Shown: positions 53,823 to 63,330, counted from the first letter of the stretch. The stretch is 64,000 nucleotides of DNA from REEB95 sp963762425 (GCA_963762425.1 CAVXKY010000024.1:1-64000), one strand, 5' to 3'. The notes: generated from the letters alone by a model not told the origin. Numbers and translations: made by a program.

Positions 53823-54970
53823 GGATGGACAAGGCCGCGAACCAGCGCGGCAAGCTTCAGGATCGCATCGTCCGGATGAAGCGCGGTGAATGTCAAACGC
53901 AGCCGCGCCGTGCCCTCGGGCACGGTGGGCGGGCGGATGGCGACGGCGAGAAATCCCGCGCGCTCCAGCATCTTGGCCGCTTCGAGCGCGCGCGAGGTCT
54001 CTCCCAGTATCACGGGGACAATCGGGCTTTGCGCCTCGTCGAGCCCGGCGGCTTTGGTGAAGGCGCGCGCCTTGATCAGCGGCGCCGCGACCAGATCGCC
54101 GCCGCGCGCGATGATGTCGAGCGCGGCGATCGCGGCGGCCACGGAGGCGGGCGGCAATCCGGTGGAGTAGACGAAGCTGCGCGCCCGGTTCTTGACCAGA
54201 TCGACGACATCGCGCGCGGCGCAGAGATAGCCGCCATAGCCTCCGGCCGCCTTGCTGAGCGTGCCCATCTGCAACGGCACTTCGGCCTCCCTGTCATGGG
54301 CGAAGGCCGAGCCGCGTCCGCCGCCGGTCACGCCCAGCCCGTGCGCGTCATCGGCCAGCAACCAGGCATCGTAGCGTTTGGCAAGATCGCCGAGTTCGGG
54401 CAACGGCGCGAGATCGCCATCCATCGAGAACACCCCGTCGGTGGCGATGAGCGCGCGCCCGTGCCGCTTGCGGTGTTCCTCGAGCAAGGCTCCCGCGTGG
54501 GCGAGATCGTTGTGGCGGTAGATTTGCAGATCGGCGCGCGACAGCTGCGCCCCGGCCCAAAGACAGGCATGGGATAGTTCATCCAGCAGCACCAGATCGT
54601 CCTCGCCGATGAGCGCCGGGATGATGCCGGCATTGGCGAGATAGCCCGAGCCGAAGACGCAAGCCGCCTCCGTGCCCTTAAGTGCGGCGAGGCGCGATTC
54701 CAGTTCGGCGTAAAGCGGATGGTTGCCGGTAATCAGCCGCGAAGCGCCGGCGCCCACGCCGAAGCGGCGGATCGCCTCGATCGCCGCCTCTTTCACATCC
54801 GGATGCTGGCTCAGATTTAGATAATCGTTGCAGGAGAAGGACAGGAGCCGCCTGCCGTTGCGGCTGACGGTAATGCCGTCCTCGCGCGCGGTCTCGGCCA
54901 GGCGGCGGCGCAATTGCCGGGCTTCGAGCGATGCCAGCTTTTCGGCGGCGAAATTATCGAGCGAGGGCAA
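53819..54970 (-). CDS. bioF: 8-amino-7-oxononanoate synthase
   Basis: 383 aa PLP enzyme of the alpha-oxoamine synthase family. FSCNDYLNLSQHPDVKEAA, GSGYLANAGII, DELSHACLW, ADDAHGLGVTG, and the PLP lysine in MGTLSKAAGGYGGY. Condenses pimeloyl-ACP/CoA with alanine. Divergent from bioB; the 89-bp gap holds both promoters. I do not see the BioR box (TTATCTATAA) that many alphaproteobacteria use there. Confidence 0.95.
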   Translation of the reverse strand: MPSLDNFAAEKLASLEARQLRRRLAETAREDGITVSRNGRRLLSFSCNDYLNLSQHPDVKEAAIEAIRRFGVGAGASRLITGNHPLYAELESRLAALKGTEAACVFGSGYLANAGIIPALIGEDDLVLLDELSHACLWAGAQLSRADLQIYRHNDLAHAGALLEEHRKRHGRALIATDGVFSMDGDLAPLPELGDLAKRYDAWLLADDAHGLGVTGGGRGSAFAHDREAEVPLQMGTLSKAAGGYGGYLCAARDVVDLVKNRARSFVYSTGLPPASVAAAIAALDIIARGGDLVAAPLIKARAFTKAAGLDEAQSPIVPVILGETSRALEAAKMLERAGFLAVAIRPPTVPEGTARLRLTFTALHPDDAILKLAALVRGLVHP

Positions 54971-55059
54971 GGTTGGGCTTCCGCTTGACGGGGTGGGGAT
55001 GTAGCGTTACCCCGGGCTCGCGCGAAAGCAAGACTCAATCACCCACCGGGGGAAGTGGA

Positions 55060-56031
55060 ATGACCGCCGACGGCATAGACAGCGATATCCGGCACGATTG
55101 GACGGCCGAGCAGATTCTGGCGCTATTCGGCCTGCCCTTCGGCGAGCTGGTGTTCCGCGCGCAAGGCGTCCATCGCCGCCATTTCGATCCGAGCCAGGTG
55201 CAGCTTTCGACATTGCTGTCGATCAAGACCGGCGGCTGCTCCGAGGATTGCGCCTATTGCCCGCAAAGCGCGCATTACGACACCGGCGTCGAGGCCACCA
55301 AGCTGATGGGGCTCGAATCCGTGCTGGAAGAGGCGCGCGCCGCCAAGGCGCAGGGCGCGCAGCGCTTCTGCATGGGCGCGGCCTGGCGCGAGCCCAAGGC
55401 ACGCGATCTCGACATGGTCTGCGACATGGTCGAAGGCGTGAAGGCGCTGGGGCTCGAGACCTGCGCCACCCTCGGCATGCTCACCGGGGAACAGGCCAAG
55501 CGGCTCAAATCGGCCGGGCTCGATTACTACAATCACAATCTCGACACCTCGCCCGAATTCTACGGCGAAATCATCACCACCCGCGTTTATCAGGACCGGC
55601 TCGACACGCTCGGCCATGTGCGCGCGGCGGGGATGAAGCTGTGTTGCGGCGGCATCGTCGGCATGGGCGAAAGCCGCGCCGACCGTGCCGGCATGATCGC
55701 CGCCTTGGCTTGTCTGCCCGAGCACCCCGAAAGCGTCCCGATCAACCTGCTGGTGCGGGTCGCGGGCACGCCCTTGGCCGAAACCCAGGCGCTCGACGGG
55801 CTGGAATTCGTGCGCAGCATCGCGGTGGCGCGCATCTGCATGCCGGCTTCGGTGGTGCGGCTGTCGGCGGGGCGCGAGGGCATGAGCGACGAATTGCAGG
55901 CGCTGTGTTTCCTCGCCGGCGCCAATTCCATTTTCTGCGGCGCGCGGCTATTGACCACGCCCAATCCCGGCCGCGATCAGGACCGCGTCTTGATGGACAA
56001 GCTCGGCCTGTCGCCGATGGCGGAGTCCTAG
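55060..56031 (+). CDS. bioB: biotin synthase
   Basis: 323 aa from ATG 55060 with GGGGGAAG before it. Radical SAM cluster Cys60-x3-Cys64-x2-Cys67 (GGCSEDCAYCPQS). The auxiliary [2Fe-2S] ligands are in CMGAAWREPK, ETCATLGML and LCCGGIVGMGES, and the Arg ligand in SVVRLSAGR. YYNHNLDTSPEFYGEI is the BioB signature. Inserts sulfur into dethiobiotin. Confidence 0.97.
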   Translation: MTADGIDSDIRHDWTAEQILALFGLPFGELVFRAQGVHRRHFDPSQVQLSTLLSIKTGGCSEDCAYCPQSAHYDTGVEATKLMGLESVLEEARAAKAQGAQRFCMGAAWREPKARDLDMVCDMVEGVKALGLETCATLGMLTGEQAKRLKSAGLDYYNHNLDTSPEFYGEIITTRVYQDRLDTLGHVRAAGMKLCCGGIVGMGESRADRAGMIAALACLPEHPESVPINLLVRVAGTPLAETQALDGLEFVRSIAVARICMPASVVRLSAGREGMSDELQALCFLAGANSIFCGARLLTTPNPGRDQDRVLMDKLGLSPMAES

Positions 56032-56033
56032 TC

Positions 56034-57311
56034 ATGGAAGGGCTGGCACGCGACCGGCCCTCCTGGCTCGAGGGGCTCGCGCATCTCTGGCTGCCCTATG
56101 CGCAGATGAAAACGGCGCCGCCTCCGCTCGCCGTGGCGCGCACCGAGGGCTGCCGCATCCATCTCGCCGACGGGCGCGTGCTGATCGACGGGATATCCTC
56201 ATGGTGGACCGCCTGCCACGGCTACAATCATCCGCATATCCGCGAAGCCGTCCAACGCCAGCTCGAGACCATGCCGCATGTGATGATGGCGGGGCTGGCG
56301 CATGAGCAGGCGGCGACCCTGGCGCGCCGCCTGGCGGCGCTGTTGCCGGGCGAACTCGATCACGTGTTCTTCTCGGATTCCGGCTCGGTCGCGGTCGAAA
56401 TCGCGCTCAAGATGGCGGTGCAGTTTTTCTCGAACCGCGGCCAGGGACAACGGACCAAATTCGCTTATTTCAAGGGCGGCTATCACGGCGACACGCTGGG
56501 CGCGATGGCGGTGAGCGACAAGGGCACCGGCTTCCAGGGAAGCTTTGCGGGCCTGCTGCCGCCGCAATTTCTGCTCGATTTGCCGCGCGACGCCGATAGC
56601 GATGCCGCGTTGGAGCAATTCCTGGATCGTCATGCAAGCGAGATCGCCGGCATCATCGTCGAGCCGCTGGTGCAAGGCGCGGGCGGCATGGTGTTCCACC
56701 CGCCCGCCGTGTTGAAGCGCCTGCGCGACTTATCCTCCCGCCACGATCTGCTGCTGATCTTCGACGAGATTTTCACCGGCTTCGGCAGAACCGGCAGGAT
56801 GTTCGCTATGGAGGAGGCCGGGGTTTCGCCCGACATCGTGACCTTGTCCAAGGCGCTGACCGGCGGCGTGCTGCCCCTGGCGGCCACGATCGCCAGCCGC
56901 AAGGTCTATGAAGGATTTCTGTCCGACGATCCGCAAGCGGCGCTGATGCATGGACCCACCTTCATGGGCAATGCGTTGGCCTGCGCCGCCGCCAACGCCT
57001 CGCTCGATCTGTTCGAGCGCGAGCCGCGTTTGGCGCAAGTGGCGGCGATCGAACGACAGCTGACGCGCGAGCTTGCCCCTTGCCGCGGCCTGCCGGGGGT
57101 GAAGGAGGTGAGAGTCAAGGGCGCCATCGGCGTGGTCGAGTTGGAACGCGCTGATGATCTCGAAAACTTACGAAAAGGCTTCGTCGATGCGGGCGGATGG
57201 ATCCGGCCTTTCGGCCGGATCGTCTATCTCGCGCCATCCTTCACCATAACGGAAGACGAGCTTGCGGTCCTGACCGGGGCGGTGCGGCGCGTCCTGGCAT
57301 CGCGCGCCTGA
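56034..57311 (+). CDS. bioA: adenosylmethionine--8-amino-7-oxononanoate transaminase
   Basis: 425 aa class III aminotransferase. LWLPYAQM opens the family core, DGISSWWTACHGYNHPHI is specific to BioA, and FFSDSGSVAVEIALKMA, YHGDTLGAMAVSD, IFDEIFTGFGRTGRMF and LSKALTGGVLPLAAT (PLP lysine) follow. Uses SAM as amino donor to make DAPA. Two bases after the bioB stop. Confidence 0.96.
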   Translation: MEGLARDRPSWLEGLAHLWLPYAQMKTAPPPLAVARTEGCRIHLADGRVLIDGISSWWTACHGYNHPHIREAVQRQLETMPHVMMAGLAHEQAATLARRLAALLPGELDHVFFSDSGSVAVEIALKMAVQFFSNRGQGQRTKFAYFKGGYHGDTLGAMAVSDKGTGFQGSFAGLLPPQFLLDLPRDADSDAALEQFLDRHASEIAGIIVEPLVQGAGGMVFHPPAVLKRLRDLSSRHDLLLIFDEIFTGFGRTGRMFAMEEAGVSPDIVTLSKALTGGVLPLAATIASRKVYEGFLSDDPQAALMHGPTFMGNALACAAANASLDLFEREPRLAQVAAIERQLTRELAPCRGLPGVKEVRVKGAIGVVELERADDLENLRKGFVDAGGWIRPFGRIVYLAPSFTITEDELAVLTGAVRRVLASRA

Positions 57312-57317
57312 GCGCGT

Positions 57318-57743
57318 TCAGTGGATTTGCGTCGACGCGCCGGAGTGGTATTGCGGAATGATGGCGCTCGCCTGGTGATGAATCATGCGCCAGCGGCCTT
57401 CCTCGCGGACGAAGATGTTGGTGGCGGCCAGCGTGCCTCCCGGCAATTGTTCCTCGCACAGCACGATGGCGACATTGCCGTAAAGAAAGACGCGTTCGTC
57501 GTGGCATTGGATGGGGAAGCGCTCGCCATCGTCGGTCAGGATGGCACGCCAGCTTTCCATCACCGCCGCGCGTCCGTGGACCCCCTCCCAGCCGGGGTGG
57601 AGGCAGAGCACCTGCGCCTCGCGCGCCCATAGCGCGTCCATCGCCGCGAAATTGCGCAAGCTGAAGGCGCGGTAGAAATCGAGATTGGCCGTCAGAACCG
57701 CGTCGCTATCGGTCAGGGCCGCGCCGGGCCGGGTTGGGGTCAT
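57318..57743 (-). CDS. SnoaL/NTF2-fold protein (YybH-like)
   Basis: 141 aa from ATG 57743 (GGAGACGGC before it). LTANLDFYRAFSLRNFAAMDALWAR, then VLCLHPGWEGVHGRAAVMESW and WRMIHHQAS; the LHPGW-x-GR pattern is typical of the small DUF4440/YybH-like group of NTF2-fold proteins. No enzyme activity known. Converges on bioA. Confidence 0.8.
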   Translation of the reverse strand: MTPTRPGAALTDSDAVLTANLDFYRAFSLRNFAAMDALWAREAQVLCLHPGWEGVHGRAAVMESWRAILTDDGERFPIQCHDERVFLYGNVAIVLCEEQLPGGTLAATNIFVREEGRWRMIHHQASAIIPQYHSGASTQIH

Positions 57744-57865
57744 GCCGTCTCCATCATGCAGAGGGTATCTTTGAACATAGGCGCCCGTCGCGCAAGGGCG
57801 TTGCCGCGCGCGGTAAAAATCAATACGACTAGAACCCTCGACGCCTAGCAGCGAGGACCGCGCCT

Positions 57866-59533
57866 GTGACATCCCGTTCCGCCGCAAAAATTCTGGTCGA
57901 TCAGCTCAAGCTGCATGGCGCCGATACCGCTTTCTGCGTGCCGGGTGAGAGCTATCTCGCGCTGTTGGACGCGCTCTACGACGCCAATTCCATCCGCCTG
58001 GTGGTCTGCCGCCAGGAAGGCGGCGCGGCGATGATGGCCGAGGCCTACGGCAAGCTTACCGGCAAGCCCGGGATCTGCATGGTGACGCGCGGGCCCGGCG
58101 CCACCAACGCCAGCGCCGGCATCCACGTTGCCATGCAGGATTCGACGCCGCTGATCGTGCTGGTCGGCCAGGTGGCGCGCGGCGCGCGCGGCCGCGAGGC
58201 GCTTCAGGAGATCGATTTTAAGGAATTTTTCGGCGGCATGACGAAATGGGTGGAGGAGATTTCCGATCCGAAACGCATCCCGGAATATCTGAGCCGCGCC
58301 TTCCACACCGCCACGGCGGGGCGGCCCGGTCCGGTGGTGCTGTCCTTGCCCGAGGACATGCTCGAGGAAGAGGCCGAGACCGCTGACGCCGAGCCCTATC
58401 GCCGGGTTGAATCCTATCCGGGCGCCGCGGAGATGGCGGAGCTGCGCGCGCTGCTGACCTCCGCGAAGCGTCCCTTCCTGCTTCTAGGCGGCAGTCCTTG
58501 GGATGGGGATTCGGTCAAGCAGATCGAAGCCTTCGCGGAATCCTTCGATCTTCCGGTCGGCACCGGTTTCCGCCGCCAGGACCGCATCGACAACGCGCAT
58601 CCTGGCTACGCCGGCGATGTCGGCATCGGCATCAACGTCAAGCTGGCCGAGCGCATCAAGAATTCCGATTTGCTCATTGCCGTGGGCGCGCGGCTGGGCG
58701 AAGCCACCATGCAGGGCTACAGCCTGGCCGACGTGCCGGTGCCGCGCCAGCGCCTGATCCATGTCCATCCCGATCCCGAGGAACTGGGCAGGGTCTATCA
58801 TCCGGTGCTCGCCATCAATTCCAGCCCGCGCAATTTCGCGGCTGCGGCGGCCGCGCTGAAGCCCATCGCCAATCCGCCCTGGGCCAATGCCACAAGACAG
58901 GCGCATGCCGAGTATCTCGATTACATCAAGCCAACTCCTGCGCCAGGCGCGCTCAATCTTGCCGAGGTGGTGCACTGGCTCGACGCGCATCTGCCTCGGG
59001 ACGCGATCTGGACCAACGGCGCCGGAAATTTCGCCGGCTGGGTCCACCGCTTTCACAGCTATCGCGGCTTCGGCACGCAGCTCGCGCCGGCCAGCGGCTC
59101 GATGGGTTACGGCTTTCCCGCGGCGGTGGCGGCGAAGCTCATCCATCCCGAGCGCACAGTGGTGTGCTTCTGCGGCGACGGCGATTTCCTGATGACCGGG
59201 CAAGAGCTGGCCACGGCGGCGAAGCATCGCCTCGCCTTCGTGACCATGATTGTCAACAACGGCATGTACGGCACCATCCGCATGCATCAGGAAATGCATT
59301 ATCCCGGCCGCGTCTTCGGCACCGAGCTGCACAATCCCGATTTCACGGCTCTGGCCAAGGCTTATGGCGCCTATGGCGAGACGATCGAGCGCACCGAGGA
59401 TTTTCCCGCCGCCTATGAGCGCGCGCGCGCCTTTGCCGGCCCGGCGCTGCTCGACCTCAAGGTCGATCCCGAGGCCATCACCTCCAAACAGACCATCGGC
59501 CAGATCCGCGCGTCCTTGCGGCCGCGTGGTTAG
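57866..59533 (+). CDS. thiamine diphosphate-dependent enzyme (acetolactate synthase-like)
   Basis: 555 aa, GTG start. N-terminal Pyr domain with the activating Glu51 (RQEGGAAMMAEAYG), central Rossmann domain, and PP domain with the ThDP motif GDGDFLMTGQELATAAKH ending VNN near residue 437. True catabolic or anabolic AHAS is not clear: no regulatory subunit gene (ilvN) lies beside it, and the sequence is of the mixed ALS-like group that includes oxalyl-CoA decarboxylase and sulfoacetaldehyde acetyltransferase relatives. The substrate is therefore undetermined. Divergent from the SnoaL-like gene at 57743. Confidence 0.9.
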   Translation: MTSRSAAKILVDQLKLHGADTAFCVPGESYLALLDALYDANSIRLVVCRQEGGAAMMAEAYGKLTGKPGICMVTRGPGATNASAGIHVAMQDSTPLIVLVGQVARGARGREALQEIDFKEFFGGMTKWVEEISDPKRIPEYLSRAFHTATAGRPGPVVLSLPEDMLEEEAETADAEPYRRVESYPGAAEMAELRALLTSAKRPFLLLGGSPWDGDSVKQIEAFAESFDLPVGTGFRRQDRIDNAHPGYAGDVGIGINVKLAERIKNSDLLIAVGARLGEATMQGYSLADVPVPRQRLIHVHPDPEELGRVYHPVLAINSSPRNFAAAAAALKPIANPPWANATRQAHAEYLDYIKPTPAPGALNLAEVVHWLDAHLPRDAIWTNGAGNFAGWVHRFHSYRGFGTQLAPASGSMGYGFPAAVAAKLIHPERTVVCFCGDGDFLMTGQELATAAKHRLAFVTMIVNNGMYGTIRMHQEMHYPGRVFGTELHNPDFTALAKAYGAYGETIERTEDFPAAYERARAFAGPALLDLKVDPEAITSKQTIGQIRASLRPRG

Positions 59534-59545
59534 GCGACTGGGCGG

Positions 59546-60178
59546 CTAGGCGTCGCTTCCATCCCTGCCGCGCGCGCGTCGCGTGTGCCAGACCAGGTAG
59601 GCGATGCCGGCGGCGAACACGATGCCGGCCACGGTCAGCAGCACCGGCTCCTCGACCATGAACTGGCCCAGGTAATGGAACACGTGCCCGCCGAGCCAAT
59701 AGGCGAGCAATCCCCAGAACCCTACCCACAGCGCCGCGCCGATGGCGTTGAGTATCGAGAACCGCAGCCAGTGCATGTTGAGGCTGCCGGCGGCGATGCC
59801 GCTCAACTGACGCGCCACCACGATGAAACGCGCGAAGATGATGACCAAGGCGCCGTAATGCCGCACGAAGCCCTCGACCTTGACCAGGCGCTCATGGGTG
59901 ATTCCAAAACGGTCGCCGTAATGGATCAGCAGGCGCTGTCCGCCGGTGCGGCCGATGATGAAACCGATGGTGTTGCCGATCACCGCCGCAAGCCAGGCCA
60001 GCGGCAATAACAGCCAGATGTCGAGCGTGCCGCGCGAGGCCTCCGCCGCGCTGGTAATGAGCAGGGTTTCGCCCGGCAGCGGCAAACCGAGATTCTCGGC
60101 CACCAAGCCGACCATGACGGCGGCATAGCCGTAATCGCCGATATAACGATGGGCTTCCTGGAAAAAGCTGTGGAGCAA
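59546..60178 (-). CDS. DedA family membrane protein
   Basis: 210 aa VTT-domain protein with about five membrane segments. Conserved VGLVAENLGLPLPGETLLITS (Glu of the re-entrant loop) and FARFIVVARQLSGIAAGSLNM (F-x-R-x(n)-R...G). DedA members are undecaprenyl-phosphate or lipid flippases needed for envelope integrity. Converges with the ThDP enzyme gene. Confidence 0.92.
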   Translation of the reverse strand: MLHSFFQEAHRYIGDYGYAAVMVGLVAENLGLPLPGETLLITSAAEASRGTLDIWLLLPLAWLAAVIGNTIGFIIGRTGGQRLLIHYGDRFGITHERLVKVEGFVRHYGALVIIFARFIVVARQLSGIAAGSLNMHWLRFSILNAIGAALWVGFWGLLAYWLGGHVFHYLGQFMVEEPVLLTVAGIVFAAGIAYLVWHTRRARGRDGSDA

Positions 60179-60342
60179 GCGTCCTCGTGAAAGTCCGGGG
60201 ATGGGAGAGCTTGTTTAGGGCCAAAGCGGGCAGGGGGCAACCTTGGGCTATGCCGCTCGGCAGGCGCCGTGCGGCGAAGCCGGACTGGACTTAGCATGTG
60301 CCGCCGCCCCTATAATCCGCAAGGAGAGGAGCGCGGCGGACC

Positions 60343-61056
60343 ATGACCAACTCCCGCGACAAGCTTCCCGCCGCTGGCAAATCGGCGGAGGTCGAGGCGT
60401 TCCTGCGCAAGATCGAGCATCTGCCGGTGCGCGCCGCCTCGGGACGGGGGCGGCTGGTCTTTGCCATGGATGCGACCGCCTCGCGTGAGCCGAGCTGGGA
60501 CCGCGCCTGCCGCATCCAGGGCGAGATGTTCGAGGCGACGGCCGGGCTCGGCGGGATCGAGATACAACTCGTCTTCTATCGCGGCTTCAAGGAATGCAAG
60601 TCGAGCCGGTGGCTGTCGAGCGCCGCGGAATTGCACAACGCCATGCGCGCGGTTTCCTGTCTCGGCGGCGAGACCCAGATCGAACGCGTGCTGCGCCACG
60701 GCATCAAGGCGGCGCGCGCCGGAAGGCTCGATGCCCTGGTCTTCGTCGGCGATGCGATGGAGGAGGAGCCCGACACGCTCGCCAATCTCGCCGGCGAATT
60801 GGGCCTCTTGAACGTGCCGGTCTTCGTCTTCCACGAGGGCCAGGATCCGACCGCCGCAAGCTGTTTCAAGGAAATCGCGCGGTTGTCGCACGGCGCCTAT
60901 TGTCCTTTCGATGCCTCGAGCGCCTCGGAACTCAAGGCGCTGCTGGGCGCGGTCGCTTCTTATGCGGCGGGCGGACGCAAGGCGCTGGTGAATTACGGCA
61001 AAGCGGCCGGCGGGCCGGCACTGCTGCTTGCCCACAGGCTCGGCGGCGGCGAATGA
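60343..61056 (+). CDS. VWA-like protein, unknown function
   Basis: 237 aa. Preceded by a perfect TATAAT at 60311 and AAGGAGAGG. RLVFAMDATASREPSWDRAC has the D-x-T/S-x-S-type MIDAS start, though with Asp-Ala-Thr-Ala-Ser, and DALVFVGDAMEEEPD carries a later acidic pair. Other segments are LGGIEIQLVFYRGFKECKSS, VSCLGGETQIERVL and VPVFVFHEGQDPTAASCFKEI in pieces. No signal peptide. Overlaps the following DnaJ-type gene by 4 bp, and the pair is probably one functional unit. Confidence 0.75.
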   Translation: MTNSRDKLPAAGKSAEVEAFLRKIEHLPVRAASGRGRLVFAMDATASREPSWDRACRIQGEMFEATAGLGGIEIQLVFYRGFKECKSSRWLSSAAELHNAMRAVSCLGGETQIERVLRHGIKAARAGRLDALVFVGDAMEEEPDTLANLAGELGLLNVPVFVFHEGQDPTAASCFKEIARLSHGAYCPFDASSASELKALLGAVASYAAGGRKALVNYGKAAGGPALLLAHRLGGGE

Positions 61057-61769
61057 TCTACCTCATCCTCGGCATCGGGCTGCTGGTGGCGCTGCTGTTG
61101 CTGGCGCGCGCCTTCGTCGCCGCCGATCCGGCCAAGCTCGGACGCATCATCACCTGGTTCCTGGGCGGGCTCGCCGTGGCCGGGGCGGGGACGGCACTTG
61201 TGCTCCTGCTGCTCAGCGAAAGACTGCTGCCGGCGCTGGTCGCGGCGGGCAGCCTGGCGCCGATCGGCTTCCGGCTGTGGACGCAGTGGCGCCATGGCGG
61301 CGGCGCTTCGGGGTTTGCGCCGGGCCGCGCCTCGAAGGTCGAGACCGGCATGATCTCGATGCGCCTCGATCACGGCACCGGCGAGATGAGCGGCACGGTG
61401 AAGCGCGGCGCTTATGCGGGCAGGCGGCTCGACGAATTGGATGAGGGCGAACTTTTGGTGCTGTGGCGCCAATGCCGCATCGAGGACGCGGATGCGGCGC
61501 GGCTGCTCGAAGCCTATCTCGACCGTTTCAAGCCGGATTGGCGGGCCAAGGCGGGCGGCGCAAGCGGCGGCGAGGCGCGCGCCGCGTCATCCGACGTCAT
61601 GTCGCGGGACGAGGCCTATGCGATCCTTGGACTCGCGCCCGGCTCCTCGAATGAGGCGATCAAGGATGCGCACCGGCAGCTGATGATGAAGCTGCACCCC
61701 GACCATGGCGGCTCGACTTACCTTGCCGCCAAGCTCAACCGCGCCAAGGAAATATTGCTCGGCGATTGA
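61053..61769 (+). CDS. membrane-anchored DnaJ-domain protein
   Basis: 238 aa. Two N-terminal membrane helices (residues 2-21 and 33-55), a middle region (SMRLDHGTGEMSGTVKRG, AYAGRRLDELDEGELLVLWRQ), and a C-terminal J domain whose HPD motif is at His215-Asp217 (MKLHPDHGGS). The layout resembles Tim14/Pam18 and alphaproteobacterial relatives. It would recruit DnaK to the inner membrane. The J domain is short and lacks helix IV, as in Tim14. Confidence 0.85.
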   Translation: MIYLILGIGLLVALLLLARAFVAADPAKLGRIITWFLGGLAVAGAGTALVLLLLSERLLPALVAAGSLAPIGFRLWTQWRHGGGASGFAPGRASKVETGMISMRLDHGTGEMSGTVKRGAYAGRRLDELDEGELLVLWRQCRIEDADAARLLEAYLDRFKPDWRAKAGGASGGEARAASSDVMSRDEAYAILGLAPGSSNEAIKDAHRQLMMKLHPDHGGSTYLAAKLNRAKEILLGD

Positions 61770-61772
61770 CCG

Positions 61773-62324
61773 CTATTTCTGCTGGCCCGGCGCCGGTGCA
61801 GGCGCCGGCGGCAAGGGCGGCATGCCCGCGCCGCGCACGACCGTCATCACGAACACGGTGGGTTTCTCGCTCGGGCCGAAAGGCCCGGCCACCTTGTTGC
61901 TCACCGGCTTCAGGCTTTTGAGATAGGCGGCGATCGCATAGGCGTCGCCGTTGGTCAGATTGGCGAAGGCCATCCACGGCATGATCGGCGCAAGCTGCCT
62001 GCCATCGGGCCGGACGCCGGTCTTGAGCGCAGTGACGATCTGCTTCGCGCTCCAGTTGCCGAGGCCGGTCGCCTTGTCCGGCGTCAGGTTCGGGCCGACG
62101 AACACGCCGAGCCCCGGCATGTCGAACCCTACATCCGAGCCGCCGAGGTAACGCGTCATATCCGCCTTGCCGAGGAAATTGCCGGGCGTATGGCAATCGT
62201 TGCAGCCGCCCACGGACACCAGGTATTTGCCGCGTGCCACCTGCTTGTCGCTGGCATTGGCATGGCCGCCGGCGACGAAAAGCAATAAAGCGGCGAATCC
62301 CAGACAAAGTGCGGACCGGATCAT
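61773..62324 (-). CDS. cytochrome c (class I, periplasmic)
   Basis: 183 aa with a Sec signal peptide (hydrophobic ALCLGFAALLLFVAGG, cleavage near NAS-DKQ). One heme site, Cys41-Asn-Asp-Cys44-His45; the axial Met is probably in PIMPWMAFANLT. The C-terminal tail after residue 150 is rich in Pro and Ala. Resembles the single-heme subunits that accept electrons from periplasmic dehydrogenases. Only 3 bp separate it from the convergent DnaJ gene. Confidence 0.9.
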   Translation of the reverse strand: MIRSALCLGFAALLLFVAGGHANASDKQVARGKYLVSVGGCNDCHTPGNFLGKADMTRYLGGSDVGFDMPGLGVFVGPNLTPDKATGLGNWSAKQIVTALKTGVRPDGRQLAPIMPWMAFANLTNGDAYAIAAYLKSLKPVSNKVAGPFGPSEKPTVFVMTVVRGAGMPPLPPAPAPAPGQQK

Positions 62325-62448
62325 TTTCCCCTCCCTTTATGCGGTGCGTTAGTTCTTCTCTAACATATTGCCAACGGCGGTAAAAGCCGGCGACTCGCGG
62401 GCGGATTGCCTTATGGATTGGGCGGCGGAAGCAGTATACAAACCGGCC

Positions 62449-63321
62449 ATGAATCAGCGCGTTCGCAAAGCGGTATTCCCGGTCGGCGGCCTCGGCACGC
62501 GATTCCTTCCCGCCACCAAGGCCATGCCCAAGGAGATGCTCCCCGTCGTCGACAAGCCTCTGATCCAATACGCGGTGGAGGAGGCGCACGCGGCCGGCAT
62601 CGAGCAGTTCATTTTCGTCACCGGCCGCTCCAAATCGGCGATCGAGGACCATTTCGATCTTTCCTACGAGCTCGAAACCACGATGCGCGAACGCGGCAAG
62701 GATGCGCAGATTCGCGAGGTCAATTCCTGGATGCCCGAGCCCGGCCAGATCGCCTTCACCCGCCAGCAAAAGCCCCTCGGGCTGGGCCATGCCGTGCTGT
62801 GCGCGCGGCATCTGATCGGCGACGAGCCCTTCGCCGTGTTGCTGGCCGACGATTTGATCCTGTCCGACCGGCCCTGTCTCGCGCAGATGGTGGCGGCGTA
62901 CGCCAAGACCGGCGGCAACATGGTGGCGGTGGAAGAGGTGCCGCGCGAACACACCAGCCGCTACGGCATACTCGACATCGCCAAGGACGACGGCAAGCTG
63001 GTGACGGTCAAAGGCGTGGTCGAGAAGCCCGAGCCGGCCAAGGCGCCTTCGACCCTCAGCATCATCGGCCGCTACATCCTCGAGCCGGCGGTGTTCGAGC
63101 ATCTGTCGCATCTCGGCAAGGGCGCGGGCGGCGAGATTCAGTTGACCGACGCGCTCGCCAAGCTGATCAAGGACAAGCGGCCGTTCTATGGGCTGCGCTT
63201 CGAAGGCAAGCGCTTCGATTGCGGCGACAAGGCCGGATTCTTCGAGGCCAATGTCGCCTTCGCGCTCAACCGCAAGGACATGGCGCCGGCGGTCAAGAAG
63301 ATCCTGCAAGAATATCGCTGA
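62449..63321 (+). CDS. galU: UTP--glucose-1-phosphate uridylyltransferase
   Basis: 290 aa from ATG 62449. KAVFPVGGLGTRFLPATKAMPKEMLP is the nucleotide-binding loop (in parts: GGLGTRFLPATKA), VVDKPLIQYAVEEA, LLADDLIL, GVVEKP, and EIQLTDA. Makes UDP-glucose for polysaccharides and lipids. The gene behind it makes the sugar-1-phosphate. Confidence 0.96.
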   Translation: MNQRVRKAVFPVGGLGTRFLPATKAMPKEMLPVVDKPLIQYAVEEAHAAGIEQFIFVTGRSKSAIEDHFDLSYELETTMRERGKDAQIREVNSWMPEPGQIAFTRQQKPLGLGHAVLCARHLIGDEPFAVLLADDLILSDRPCLAQMVAAYAKTGGNMVAVEEVPREHTSRYGILDIAKDDGKLVTVKGVVEKPEPAKAPSTLSIIGRYILEPAVFEHLSHLGKGAGGEIQLTDALAKLIKDKRPFYGLRFEGKRFDCGDKAGFFEANVAFALNRKDMAPAVKKILQEYR

Positions 63322-63330
63322 GAGGGATTC

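Noticed and set aside
54971..55059. BioR operator in the bioF-bioB gap
   Set aside because: The TTATCTATAA-type box is not there; only a weak GTAGCGTTAC near-palindrome is present.
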